From contig NZ_CP121111.1 in NCBI RefSeq assembly GCF_029625335.1, forward strand, positions 2,170,001 to 2,234,000: a DNA stretch of 64,000 nt. Reading direction: 5' to 3'. Both the position numbers and the translations under genes were made by a program. The notes below the pieces were generated by a model that saw only the letters and a list, made by a program, of their open reading frames with translations, was not told the origin of the DNA and searched no databases. Position 1 is the first letter of the stretch. Each line of letters begins with the position of its first letter. Below are positions 8,607 through 17,185 of this stretch, piece after piece. The DNA is from Flavobacterium nitratireducens (GTDB taxonomy: Bacteria > Bacteroidota > Bacteroidia > Flavobacteriales > Flavobacteriaceae).

Positions 8607-8846
8607 ATGAAAAAATCAATCGTAACATTCGGATTATTTACATTAATGTTAGTTTTAACTTCTTTCACAGTTTCTAAAGAAGATATTGGAGGGACAAGAA
8701 GTGAGATTAAAAATGATTATTCTTCAATAGGAGGGACAAGAAGTGAGATTAAAAATGATTATTCTTCAATAGGAGGGACAAGAAGTGAGATTAAAAATGA
8801 TTATTCTTCAATAGGAGGAACAAGAAGTGAGATTAAAAATGATTAA
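8607..8846 (+). CDS. Secreted peptide of four tandem 14-residue repeats
   Basis: A 79-residue protein with no family I recognise. Residues 1-22 form a signal peptide (Lys-Lys, hydrophobic core, then about SFTVS). The rest is four head-to-tail copies of a 14-residue unit, IGGTRSEIKNDYSS. The last copy stops after KND. Each unit holds Arg, Lys, acidic residues and Tyr, with no Cys. The near-identical DNA of the units implies recent duplication or gene conversion. The gene has its own terminator and lies between a LytTR regulator and a TPR kinase. It could be a structural repeat peptide or a precursor of repeated short signals. Confidence 0.75.
   Translation: MKKSIVTFGLFTLMLVLTSFTVSKEDIGGTRSEIKNDYSSIGGTRSEIKNDYSSIGGTRSEIKNDYSSIGGTRSEIKND
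8685..8843 (+). repeat. In-frame 42-bp tandem repeat, 3.8 copies
   Basis: Units start at 8685, 8727, 8769 and 8811. The first three are 42 bp and the last 33 bp. Copies differ only at a few bases (for example ATT or ATA at the first codon, GGG or GGA at the third). The number of units may vary between strains. Confidence 0.95.
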
Positions 8847-8880
8847 TTACTGATGTAAATACATTTTTAATTAATATATT

Positions 8881-8919
8881 AAAAAAACCCAAAGAGCTAT
8901 CTACTCTTTGGGTTTTTTT
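8881..8919 (+). terminator. Intrinsic terminator after the repeat-peptide gene
   Basis: AAACCCAAAGAG and CTCTTTGGGTTT pair perfectly around a 7-base loop, followed by a T run. Confidence 0.9.
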
Positions 8920-9119
8920 ATTAGATATAATATTATTATTGATTTAATATTTTATTTTAAAAGTATTGATTGAAATTTTTCTATTTTAATGTTTAGTGTT
9001 TTCGAATTGATAGCATTTTTTTTAAGCTTTTTAATATGACAACTTTAAAATTAGTATTTTTGAAAAAATCAATTTTTACTATTGAAAACTAATATTGTAA
9101 TTTTTTTTTAACGGTTTTA

Positions 9120-11138
9120 TTGTTTGTTTGTTTTTGTTGTAATCAAAAGAAAACAAATAATATTGGCGATAACATTGTTTTAGACGATAGTCTTTCTGTT
9201 TATTTTTCTTTGGCTAACGATTTCAATCTTTCTAATGAAAAGAGGAAATCTTACATTGAGAAAGCTAAAGATATTGTAAATTCTCAAAAAAATGATTCTT
9301 TGAATCGAGTTAATCTTTTTAAAATAGCTAATAGGTATAATAATTTAAATAGCTGGGAAGGATATAAGAATACTGTGAAAACGGTTTTAGAGAATTCAGA
9401 AAAAGTTAAAGATACCGAAAGTATTGCTAAAGCATATGTTTATCTTGGGGATTATTATAGGATAAAATCTGTAGAAGATTCTGCATTTTTATTTTATTAT
9501 AAAGCGGAGAAAATGTACGATAAGTTAAATAATAACTATCTATTGGCTAAAACATTTCTCAATAAAGCTGATTTATTATTCAAAGTTGGAGATTTTATTA
9601 GTAGTGAAAAAGAGGTATTTAAAGCTTTGCGTATCATTAAGGAAGATTCGAATAAAGAACTCGTGAATGAAATTTATTACAACGCCTACAATACATTAGG
9701 AATTGTTTATAATAGTTTGGAAGATTATGAAAGTTCAATAGATTATCAGAAAAAGGCTTTAAATATAATTGGTAAATTAGAATCAATAGGAAAAAGTCAA
9801 TTAGAGGCGGTTTCATATTTAAATCTTGGGTTGGTATATGTAAATTTAAAGAGCTATCAAGAAGCTAAGGATTTCTTTGTTTTGGGAATCGAACGTCAGA
9901 AAATTTATAATCAAGATCCTAAAGTTTATGCGTTGTTGTTGGATAATCTAGGATATTCTAAGTTTAAATTAAATGAAAAAGATGATTTGCCTAACTTGTT
10001 TTATCAATCATTAAGAATAAGGGATAGTTTAAAGGTAAATGTTGAAATTCCAATAAATAAGATTCATCTTTCAGAATATTATGCATCTGAAAAAAATACA
10101 ATAAAATCTTTGAAATTTGCAAAAGAAGCTCTTTTGTTGTCTCGTGAAATTAAAGCTCCACGTGAAATTTTAGCTTCTTTGAAAAATATTGCTACAGTTG
10201 ATTCTCAAAATTCGGGTAAGTATACCAAAGAATATATAGCTATCAACGAAGAATTACAAAAAGAAGAACGTAAAATAGGAGAAAAATTCTCTCGAATTCA
10301 ATATGAAACCGACCAGATAAAAGGTGAAAATTCTGATTTAGAAGCAAAGAATAGAAAATTAGTATATTTTTTCACAGCTATAGCAATTTTAGGGATATTT
10401 ATCTTTGTCATTAAATCACAAAAGGCTAAGAACCGAGAACTTTTATACAAACAACAGCAACAAAAAGCCAATGAAGAAATTTATAATTTGATGATTTCCC
10501 AGCAGAATACTATTGAAGCTAATAGGGTTCAAGAAAAAAAACGTGTCGCTCAAGAATTACATGATGGTGTTTTGGGTAGAATGTTTGGTGTACGAATGAA
10601 TTTAGAAGGTTTGAATCAATTTAATGATGATTTAGCAATTGCCCAGCGACTTGATTATTTGGTTGAATTGAAAAAAATTGAACAGGATGTTCGTGAAATT
10701 TCACATGATTTGAATAGGGAAAAATCAGAATTAATTAATAACTTCGTCGCAATTGTTGATAATCTTTTTGAGGAACAAAGAAAAACTTTTTCAGCAAAAT
10801 TATTTTCGACTATCGATTCGACAATTAGATGGGATTTAGCGGTCAATTCAGTGAAGATTAATTTGTACCGAATTATCCAAGAATCATTGCAAAATATTAA
10901 TAAGTATGCTAATGCAACCACTATTCATGTCGAATTGAAAAGAAAGGAGAATACGTTAGTGTTAACAATTACTGATGATGGAGCTGGATTTAATGCAAAT
11001 CTAAAGAAGAAAGGAATTGGTTTACAGAATATGATATCCAGAGCCAAAGAATGTAAGGGAGAGTTTCATGTTCAATCTAAAATTGGTGAGGGTACTACTA
11101 TTACAGTGAGAATACCATTAGAAAATCAAATATCATAA
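9120..11138 (+). CDS. TPR-containing sensor histidine kinase (HisKA_3 type)
   Basis: A membrane sensor kinase of at least 672 residues. About residues 40-370 are tetratricopeptide repeats, probably periplasmic. A coiled coil leads to one membrane segment (about 414-431). The HisKA_3 domain follows with the phospho-accepting H481 in ELHDG. A HATPase_c domain has N-box NINKYANA, DDGAGF and KGIGLQNM. The readable frame starts at TTG 9120 inside a hydrophobic leader. One extra T in the T9 run at 9101-9109 would join it to a TTG at 9082 and give a full signal sequence, so the true start is probably there. A TATTTTTG element lies at 9055-9062. The response regulator gene starts 8 bases after the stop. 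Confidence 0.88.
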   Translation: MFVCFCCNQKKTNNIGDNIVLDDSLSVYFSLANDFNLSNEKRKSYIEKAKDIVNSQKNDSLNRVNLFKIANRYNNLNSWEGYKNTVKTVLENSEKVKDTESIAKAYVYLGDYYRIKSVEDSAFLFYYKAEKMYDKLNNNYLLAKTFLNKADLLFKVGDFISSEKEVFKALRIIKEDSNKELVNEIYYNAYNTLGIVYNSLEDYESSIDYQKKALNIIGKLESIGKSQLEAVSYLNLGLVYVNLKSYQEAKDFFVLGIERQKIYNQDPKVYALLLDNLGYSKFKLNEKDDLPNLFYQSLRIRDSLKVNVEIPINKIHLSEYYASEKNTIKSLKFAKEALLLSREIKAPREILASLKNIATVDSQNSGKYTKEYIAINEELQKEERKIGEKFSRIQYETDQIKGENSDLEAKNRKLVYFFTAIAILGIFIFVIKSQKAKNRELLYKQQQQKANEEIYNLMISQQNTIEANRVQEKKRVAQELHDGVLGRMFGVRMNLEGLNQFNDDLAIAQRLDYLVELKKIEQDVREISHDLNREKSELINNFVAIVDNLFEEQRKTFSAKLFSTIDSTIRWDLAVNSVKINLYRIIQESLQNINKYANATTIHVELKRKENTLVLTITDDGAGFNANLKKKGIGLQNMISRAKECKGEFHVQSKIGEGTTITVRIPLENQIS

Positions 11139-11146
11139 CAAATAAA

Positions 11147-11827
11147 ATGACTATTGAAACAGCTACAGCTAGGCTTAAAATGAACATCTTAATTGTAGAT
11201 GATCATCCATTTATTATTCAAGGATACAAAAATGCCATAGCGAGGTATAATCCAGATAAATTTGAATTTACAATTTTCGAAGCTAAAGATTGCGAGTCGG
11301 CTTACAATCTAATTACTAATGATCAAATGAATTTTGATATCGCATTTTTAGATATTAGTATGCCTGATTATGAAGAGAAAGAGTTGTATTCTGGCGAAGA
11401 TTTAGCTAAATTAGTTTTGGAATATATGCCTAATTGCAAGATTATTATGCTGACTATGTTTACAGAGTTTTTAAAATTAAAAACCTTAATAAACAAAGTA
11501 AGTCCTAGCGGAATAGTTATTAAAAACGATTTAACGTTTGACGAGTTATTGAGTGCTTTTGACAAGGTGATTAATAATGAATTGTATTATAGTAAATCAA
11601 TACTGGAAATGCTTAGTTCACATGATGATTCTATAGAGATTGATTTATTTGATAAACAAATTTTATTTCATTTATCTAAAGGAACAAAGTTGGATGATAT
11701 CCCTCAGTTTGTGCCAATTTCATTAAATGCGATCGAGTCACGCAAAGCAAATCTAAGAAATTTACTTGAAGTTCAAGATGATTTAGATTTGGTTAAAGCA
11801 GCTAAAAATAAAGGTTTGATTTTCTAA
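11147..11827 (+). CDS. Response regulator partner of the TPR kinase
   Basis: A 226-residue regulator. The receiver domain has D18 and D19, phospho-acceptor D69 in IAFLDISMP, T103 and K126 in IVIKND. The C-terminal part (about 160-210) is a compact helix-turn-helix-like region (FDKQILFHLSKGTKLDDI then SLNAIESRKANLRNLL) that resembles a diverged LuxR/NarL output domain. It lies 8 bases after the kinase gene, so the two are an operon and a likely cognate pair. An internal ATG at 11180 would also give a complete receiver. Targets are unknown; the repeat-peptide gene upstream is a candidate. Confidence 0.9.
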   Translation: MTIETATARLKMNILIVDDHPFIIQGYKNAIARYNPDKFEFTIFEAKDCESAYNLITNDQMNFDIAFLDISMPDYEEKELYSGEDLAKLVLEYMPNCKIIMLTMFTEFLKLKTLINKVSPSGIVIKNDLTFDELLSAFDKVINNELYYSKSILEMLSSHDDSIEIDLFDKQILFHLSKGTKLDDIPQFVPISLNAIESRKANLRNLLEVQDDLDLVKAAKNKGLIF

Positions 11828-11837
11828 AAAAGGATAC

Positions 11838-11881
11838 AAAAAACCGCAAATTCAGTACTAAATGAGTTTGCGGTTTTTTTT
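11838..11881. terminator. Bidirectional terminator between response regulator and thiL
   Basis: AAAACCGCAAA and TTTGCGGTTTT pair around a 16-base loop, with A and T runs outside. It serves the convergent genes on both sides. Confidence 0.85.
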
Positions 11882-11890
11882 GTTTTAAAT

Positions 11891-12937
11891 TTATTCCCCA
11901 AGAGGATTCCAACCTCTAGCTTTCAAAGCTATTTTGGTATTGGCACGAGTAACTAAATGAATGCCTTCACTTTCTTCAGTCATGTGTCCAATAATAGTGA
12001 AGTTTGGATTTCCTTTGATTTTGTCAAAATCTTCAATTGGAATAGTGAATAGTAATTCATAATCTTCACCTCCGTTGATAGCAACAGTTGTGCTGTCGAT
12101 ATCAAATTCTTCACAAACATTTATAAATTGTGGATCTAGAGGTAGTTTGTCTTCGTATAAATTACAGCCTACTTTAGATTGTTTGCACAAATGAATAATT
12201 TCTGAAGATAGACCATCTGATATATCAATCATGGCAGTAGGTTTTATTTCTAATGCGTGTAATAAAGTGCGAACGTCTTTTCGGGCTTCTGGTTTTAATT
12301 GGCGTTCTATTAAATAGGTGTATAATTCTAAATCAGGTTGCGAATTTGGGTTTACTTGAAAAACCTGTTTCTCTCTTTCTAAAACCTGTAATCCCATATA
12401 GGCAGCGCCAATATCGCCCGTGACTACTAATAAATTAGTTGGTTTAGCACCATTGCGATATACAATTTCTTCGGCGTCTGCTTCACCTAAAACGGTGATG
12501 CTAATAATTAAACCTTTTTGAGAAGAAGTGGTGTCACCACCAATAACATCTACTTTGTATTCGTTAGAGGCGAGCGTAATTCCTTCGTATAATTCTTCTA
12601 AGGCTTCCAAAGGGAAACGATTGGAAACGGCAATAGAAACCGTGATTTGTGTTGCTTTTGCGTTCATGGCACAAATATCGGATACATTGGTTACAACTGC
12701 TTTGTAACCTAAATGTTTCAATGGCATATAGGCCAAATCAAAGTGAACGCCTTCGACCATAATGTCGGTTGAAACAACTACTTTTTTGTCTTTAAAATCT
12801 AGAACAGCTGCATCATCACCAATCCCTTTTAAAGTAGAAGCCTGATTGATTTCAAAATGTTTAGTCAAATGTTCGATCAATCCAAATTCGCCCAATTGAG
12901 CAATGCTGGTACGTTGTGGGTTTTTATCTTCAATCAT
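11891..12937 (-). CDS. thiL: Thiamine-monophosphate kinase
   Basis: ThiL uses ATP to turn thiamine monophosphate into thiamine diphosphate, the last step of the cofactor pathway. The protein is 348 residues from ATG 12937. An in-frame start at 12988 would add 17 residues that overlap the promoter, so it is rejected. The N-terminal GEFGLIEHLT and GIGDDAAVL motifs and the VVSTDIMVEGVHFD strand with its metal-binding Asp are typical. VIGGDTTSS and IDISDGLSSE are the further nucleotide and metal-binding motifs. No other thiamine gene is nearby. Confidence 0.95.
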   Translation of the reverse strand: MIEDKNPQRTSIAQLGEFGLIEHLTKHFEINQASTLKGIGDDAAVLDFKDKKVVVSTDIMVEGVHFDLAYMPLKHLGYKAVVTNVSDICAMNAKATQITVSIAVSNRFPLEALEELYEGITLASNEYKVDVIGGDTTSSQKGLIISITVLGEADAEEIVYRNGAKPTNLLVVTGDIGAAYMGLQVLEREKQVFQVNPNSQPDLELYTYLIERQLKPEARKDVRTLLHALEIKPTAMIDISDGLSSEIIHLCKQSKVGCNLYEDKLPLDPQFINVCEEFDIDSTTVAINGGEDYELLFTIPIEDFDKIKGNPNFTIIGHMTEESEGIHLVTRANTKIALKARGWNPLGE

Positions 12938-12957
12938 AGTTTTAAGTTTCAAAGGTG

Positions 12958-12989
12958 CAAAGATACAATCCCTTAGCTTCGGGAGCAAA
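12958..12989 (-). promoter_or_regulatory. Bacteroidetes-type promoter for thiL
   Basis: Read on the minus strand: TTTG (12989-12986), a 20-bp spacer and TATCTTTG (12965-12958), 20 bases before the thiL ATG. It has the same sequence elements and spacing as the promoter at 708-739. Confidence 0.7.
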
Positions 12990-13081
12990 GGTTTAGCTAA
13001 TTTTAAAATAGCGTAATATAATTGTTTCTACTTGCTTATAGTTCTGTTTTTTTGCATCTTTAGAAAACTAAAATTTTAATA

Positions 13082-14014
13082 ATGAATACATTCGATATTG
13101 TTACGCTTACAGTAAATCCAGCAGTAGATAAAAGCACCCATTTAAAAGGTTTGGTTCCAGAACAAAAAATAAGATGTGAGGCACCCAGATATGACGCTGG
13201 TGGAGGCGGAATTAATGTTTCCAAAGCTATTTCTAGATTAGGAGGAGCTTCGTTGGCTGTTTTTACGACAGGAGGGCCAACAGGAAAAATGTTGGAAAAT
13301 TTATTAGCAAAAGAAGCTATTGCAACAAAAGCCATAGAAGTAGAAGCATGGACCAGAGAAAGTTTTATTGCGGTGGACGATAATACGAATTCTCAGTATC
13401 GTTTTGGGTTTCCTGGAGGAAAAATTACTGAAGAGGAGGTAGAAAATATTTTGAGCGTAGTAGCTGATTTGAAAACAAAATTTTTGGTGGTAAGCGGAAG
13501 TTTGAACGAAGGTTTGACAGATGGATTTTATCAGGAAATAGCAAAAATAGCCAAGGATACCAATGCAAAACTTATTGTGGATACTTCGGGCGAAGCCTTG
13601 AAAAAAGTGTTGCAAACAGGGGCTTATTTGATAAAACCGAATATCGGAGAGTTGGCAAAATTAGTAGGGAAAGAACAGCTGGAATTGAATGAAGTCAGAG
13701 AAGCGGCAAAGGAAATTATTGCAAAAGGAGGAGCCGAAATTGTGGTGGTTTCATTGGGTCCTCAGGGGGCTGTTTTAGTGACTAATAAAGAATATGAATT
13801 TGTACCAGCTCCTAATGTCCTTAAGAAAAGTACTGTGGGTGCTGGTGATAGTATGGTAGGAGGAATGACTTGGGCGATTTCGCAAAATAAAAGCCTGAAA
13901 GAAGTTATTCGTTGGGGAGTAGCCTGTGGTTCTGCTGCAACAATGAACGAAGGGACACAACTTTTTAAAAAAGAAGATGCTTTGAGATTGTTTGATTTGT
14001 TAAAGGAAAGATAG
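13082..14014 (+). CDS. Sugar-phosphate kinase of the 1-phosphofructokinase (PfkB/LacC) type
   Basis: A 310-residue PfkB-superfamily kinase. VNPAVDKSTH at the N-terminus and GGGGINVSKAISRLGG (about 41-56) are typical of the hexose-phosphate branch (FruK, PfkB, LacC). The C-terminal signature is TVGAGDSMVGG with D256 as the catalytic base. The probable substrate is fructose-1-phosphate, fructose-6-phosphate or tagatose-6-phosphate; sequence alone does not decide. No PTS or fru genes are adjacent. It is a single gene between divergent thiL and convergent lepA. Confidence 0.88.
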   Translation: MNTFDIVTLTVNPAVDKSTHLKGLVPEQKIRCEAPRYDAGGGGINVSKAISRLGGASLAVFTTGGPTGKMLENLLAKEAIATKAIEVEAWTRESFIAVDDNTNSQYRFGFPGGKITEEEVENILSVVADLKTKFLVVSGSLNEGLTDGFYQEIAKIAKDTNAKLIVDTSGEALKKVLQTGAYLIKPNIGELAKLVGKEQLELNEVREAAKEIIAKGGAEIVVVSLGPQGAVLVTNKEYEFVPAPNVLKKSTVGAGDSMVGGMTWAISQNKSLKEVIRWGVACGSAATMNEGTQLFKKEDALRLFDLLKER

Positions 14015-14026
14015 AATTGGAAGAAA

Positions 14027-14063
14027 CAAAAAAAACCTGACAATTTTCATCGTCAGGTTTTCT
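14027..14063. terminator. Bidirectional terminator between the sugar kinase and lepA
   Basis: AAAACCTGAC and GTCAGGTTTT pair around a 10-base loop. The A run on the left makes it strongest for lepA on the minus strand. Confidence 0.8.
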
Positions 14064-14103
14064 ATTTTAATTCTTTGTACTTAATTCTTAATACTCAGAA
14101 ATC

Positions 14104-15900
14104 TTAATCATTCAATTTAAGTACAGCCATAAACGCCTCTTGTGGAATTTCTACGTTTCCTACCTGACGCATACGTTTTTTACCTTTTTTCTGTTTTTCC
14201 AATAATTTACGTTTACGCGAAATATCTCCACCATAACATTTTGCAGTTACGTCTTTACGTAAAGCTTTGATGGTTTCACGGGCAATAATTTTAGCTCCAA
14301 TAGAAGCCTGGATTGGAATCTCAAATTGTTGTCTTGGGATTAACTCACGCAATTTTTCACACATCTTTTTACCAATAGTATAGGCGTTGTCAGCATGAAT
14401 TAGAGCAGAAAGAGCATCCAGTTGGTTGGCGTTTAATAAAATATCCATTTTAACCAATTTAGATTCTCTCATCCCAATTGGGTGGTAATCAAATGAAGCA
14501 TAACCTTTAGAAACCGTTTTTAATCTGTCGTAGAAATCAAATACAATTTCAGCCAAAGGCATATCGAAATTCAATTCCACACGCTCTGTAGTTAAATAGG
14601 TTTGGTTGGTAATCAATCCACGTTTTTCAATACACAAACTCATTACGTTACCTACGAAATCAGCTTTAGTGATAATCGTAGCCTTAATATAAGGCTCTTC
14701 TACACGGTCTAATTTTGTGGCATCCGGTAAGTCGCTTGGGTTGTTTACGATGATAGGTGTATCTGGTTCTTTTTTAGTATAAGCCAAATAAGAAACGTTC
14801 GGAACTGTTGTGATAACCGTCATGTTGAACTCACGCTCCAAACGCTCCTGAATAATTTCCATGTGTAACATTCCTAAGAATCCACAACGGAAACCAAATC
14901 CTAAAGCTGCCGAACTTTCAGCAGAAAATACTAAAGAGGCATCGTTCAATTGTAGTTTTTCCATCGAAGCACGAAGGTCTTCAAAATCTTCCGTGTCAAC
15001 AGGATAAATTCCAGCAAATACCATTGGTTTTACATCCTCAAAACCTGTAATCATATTGGTAGTTGGAACTTTGGCATCAGTAATGGTATCACCTACTTTT
15101 ACTTCTTTAGCCTCTTTGATTCCTGAAATTAAGTAACCTACGTCACCAGTCGAAATAACATTTTTAGGGACTTGATTCAGTTTTAAAGTACCTACTTCAT
15201 CTGCAAAATATTCATTACCGGTAGCCATGAATTTAATTTTCTGACCTTTAGAAATTTCACCATTAACCACTCTAAAAATAACTTCAATTCCACGGAAAGG
15301 ATTGTAGTGTGAATCGAAAATTAAAGCTTGTAAAGGCTCTTCTTTGTTTCCACTTGGAGGTGGAATTTTTTCGATAATAGCAGCCAAAATATTTTCAACC
15401 CCAAAACCGGTTTTACCTGAAGCGTGAATAATATCTTCCAAATCACAACCTAATAGGTCAATGATGTCGTCACTTACTTCTTCCGGATTAGCACTTGGTA
15501 AATCCACTTTGTTCAATACTGGAATAATTTCCAAATCGTTATCCAAAGCAAGATACAAGTTCGAAATAGTTTGCGCCTGAATACTTTGAGCAGCATCAAC
15601 AATCAACAAAGCACCTTCGCAAGCTGCTATAGAACGAGAAACCTCATAAGAGAAATCCACGTGTCCCGGAGTGTCAATCAGGTTCAGGATATATTCCTCG
15701 CCTTTGTATTTGTATTCCATTTGAATGGCGTGACTCTTAATGGTAATCCCACGCTCACGCTCTAAATCCATATTGTCCAACAACTGCGCTTTTTCTTCAC
15801 GAGCCGTAACGGTTTGCGTAGCCGCCAATAAACGGTCAGCCAACGTACTTTTTCCGTGGTCAATATGTGCAATAATGCAAAAATTCCTAATATGCTTCAT
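14104..15900 (-). CDS. lepA: Elongation factor 4 (LepA)
   Basis: LepA is a ribosome-bound GTPase that can back-translocate or remodel stalled ribosomes. It has the normal length of 598 residues. The GTPase motifs are AHIDHGKST (G1), DTPGHVDFS (G3) and NKVDLPSA (G4). Domain II follows. The C-terminal region special to LepA (from about 480) includes the [20 protein letters not shown] segment. The start is ATG at 15900. It is a single gene with a terminator at 14027-14063. Confidence 0.97.
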   Translation of the reverse strand: MKHIRNFCIIAHIDHGKSTLADRLLAATQTVTAREEKAQLLDNMDLERERGITIKSHAIQMEYKYKGEEYILNLIDTPGHVDFSYEVSRSIAACEGALLIVDAAQSIQAQTISNLYLALDNDLEIIPVLNKVDLPSANPEEVSDDIIDLLGCDLEDIIHASGKTGFGVENILAAIIEKIPPPSGNKEEPLQALIFDSHYNPFRGIEVIFRVVNGEISKGQKIKFMATGNEYFADEVGTLKLNQVPKNVISTGDVGYLISGIKEAKEVKVGDTITDAKVPTTNMITGFEDVKPMVFAGIYPVDTEDFEDLRASMEKLQLNDASLVFSAESSAALGFGFRCGFLGMLHMEIIQERLEREFNMTVITTVPNVSYLAYTKKEPDTPIIVNNPSDLPDATKLDRVEEPYIKATIITKADFVGNVMSLCIEKRGLITNQTYLTTERVELNFDMPLAEIVFDFYDRLKTVSKGYASFDYHPIGMRESKLVKMDILLNANQLDALSALIHADNAYTIGKKMCEKLRELIPRQQFEIPIQASIGAKIIARETIKALRKDVTAKCYGGDISRKRKLLEKQKKGKKRMRQVGNVEIPQEAFMAVLKLND

Positions 15901-15925
15901 TTTGTCTAAATATCAATAATTACTT

Positions 15926-16027
15926 GGGCGTGACCCTCCGTAAAAACTACGGGTCGGGCTATCCGCTACAATCTTTTCCTTTTTTCTTTAAAAAGGAAAA
16001 GGATTTCCACTACTATCCCTCACGCAA
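15926..16027 (+). repeat. Hairpin-forming intergenic repeat, copy A
   Basis: Order of elements: a short GACCC...GGGTC hairpin, CTATCCGCT, a long AT-rich hairpin (TTTTCCTTTTT against AAAAAGGAAAA), GGATTTCC, then CTATCCCTCACGC. Copies B (18841-18930) and C (28583-28667, inverted) keep the same order. It looks like a mobile or structural intergenic repeat, possibly transcribed. Confidence 0.6.
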
Positions 16028-16184
16028 TGCCAAAAAAACAAGGCATTTAATCTGCAAATATACGCTAAATTCTATACGTTCAAAGCGTATATTTAGTAAA
16101 CTAATTGCTTAAGTGATAAGTCTTTCCTATTTCTTCTTTTATCGTTTCATCTAAAAAACGTAATTTTGCAGCAAAATTGAGAAG

Positions 16185-17177
16185 ATGATTAAGATTGGCA
16201 ACATAGAATTACCTGATTTTCCACTATTATTAGCGCCTATGGAGGACGTGAGCGATCCGCCATTTCGTCGTTTGTGTAAAATGCATGGAGCCGATATGAT
16301 GTACTCTGAATTCATTTCTTCAGAAGGTTTGATTCGTGATGCGATAAAGAGCCGAATGAAATTGGATATTTTTGATTACGAACGCCCTGTTGGAATCCAG
16401 ATTTTTGGTGGTGATGAGGAGGCTATGGGTTTGTCTTCAAAAATTGTATCAACGGTAAATCCTGATTTGATTGATATTAACTTTGGTTGTCCTGTCAAAA
16501 AAGTGGTTTGTAAAGGTGCCGGTGCCGGAGTGTTGAAAGATGTCGATTTGATGGTGCGTTTAACCAAAGCCGTTATTGATAGTACTAATCTTCCTGTAAC
16601 CGTGAAAACTCGTTTGGGTTGGGATGATAATTCCATTAATATCGATGAGGTGGCCGAGCGTTTACAGGATATTGGTGTGGCGGCTTTGAGTATTCATGCC
16701 CGAACTCGTGCTCAAATGTACAAAGGACATTCTGACTGGTCGCACATTGCTCGAGTAAAAAACAATCCTCGAATTAACATTCCTATTTTTGGTAACGGAG
16801 ATATTGATTCGCCTGAAAAAGCTTTAGAATACAAAAATAAATATGGTATCGACGGAATCATGATTGGTCGTGCTGCTATTGGTTATCCTTGGATTTTTAA
16901 CGAAATCAAACACTATTTTAAGACTGGTGACCACTTGGCTAAACCAACTGTTGCTGACAGAGTAGAAGCAGTTCGCAATCATCTAACTTGGGCAATGGAT
17001 TGGAAAGGGGAACGATTGGGAATTGTAGAAACCCGTCCGCATTATACTAATTATTTCAAAGGAATTCATTCGTTTAAAACATTTAAACAAAAGTTAGTTA
17101 CTTTGGATCATCCAGAGGAATTATTTGCTGTTTTAGATGAAATTACACAGTCTTATGCTGGTTATGAAGTGGTTTAA
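16185..17177 (+). CDS. dusB: tRNA-dihydrouridine synthase (DusB-like)
   Basis: An FMN enzyme that reduces uridines in the D-loop of tRNA. It has 330 residues and a TIM barrel. The N-terminal LAPMEDVSDPPFRRL is the FMN-binding signature. The catalytic cysteine is C102 in NFGCPVKKV. VKTRLGWD, IHARTRAQ and GNGDI are further FMN and tRNA-contact motifs, and IGRAAIGYPWIF is the phosphate-binding end. The paralogue type (DusB) is inferred from overall similarity. A TAATTTTG element at 16161-16168 may be its -7 box. Confidence 0.93.
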   Translation: MIKIGNIELPDFPLLLAPMEDVSDPPFRRLCKMHGADMMYSEFISSEGLIRDAIKSRMKLDIFDYERPVGIQIFGGDEEAMGLSSKIVSTVNPDLIDINFGCPVKKVVCKGAGAGVLKDVDLMVRLTKAVIDSTNLPVTVKTRLGWDDNSINIDEVAERLQDIGVAALSIHARTRAQMYKGHSDWSHIARVKNNPRINIPIFGNGDIDSPEKALEYKNKYGIDGIMIGRAAIGYPWIFNEIKHYFKTGDHLAKPTVADRVEAVRNHLTWAMDWKGERLGIVETRPHYTNYFKGIHSFKTFKQKLVTLDHPEELFAVLDEITQSYAGYEVV

Positions 17178-17185
17178 GATTTTAT

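Noticed and set aside
8685-8843. CRISPR-like tandem array
   Set aside because: Units are contiguous with no spacers, in frame inside a small ORF with a signal peptide.
12938-12988. Longer N-terminus of ThiL
   Set aside because: The extra 17 residues overlap a good promoter and precede the normal family start.
15924-16112. 62-residue ORF between lepA and dusB
   Set aside because: It lies over the hairpin-forming intergenic repeat, has no recognisable motif and an odd composition.
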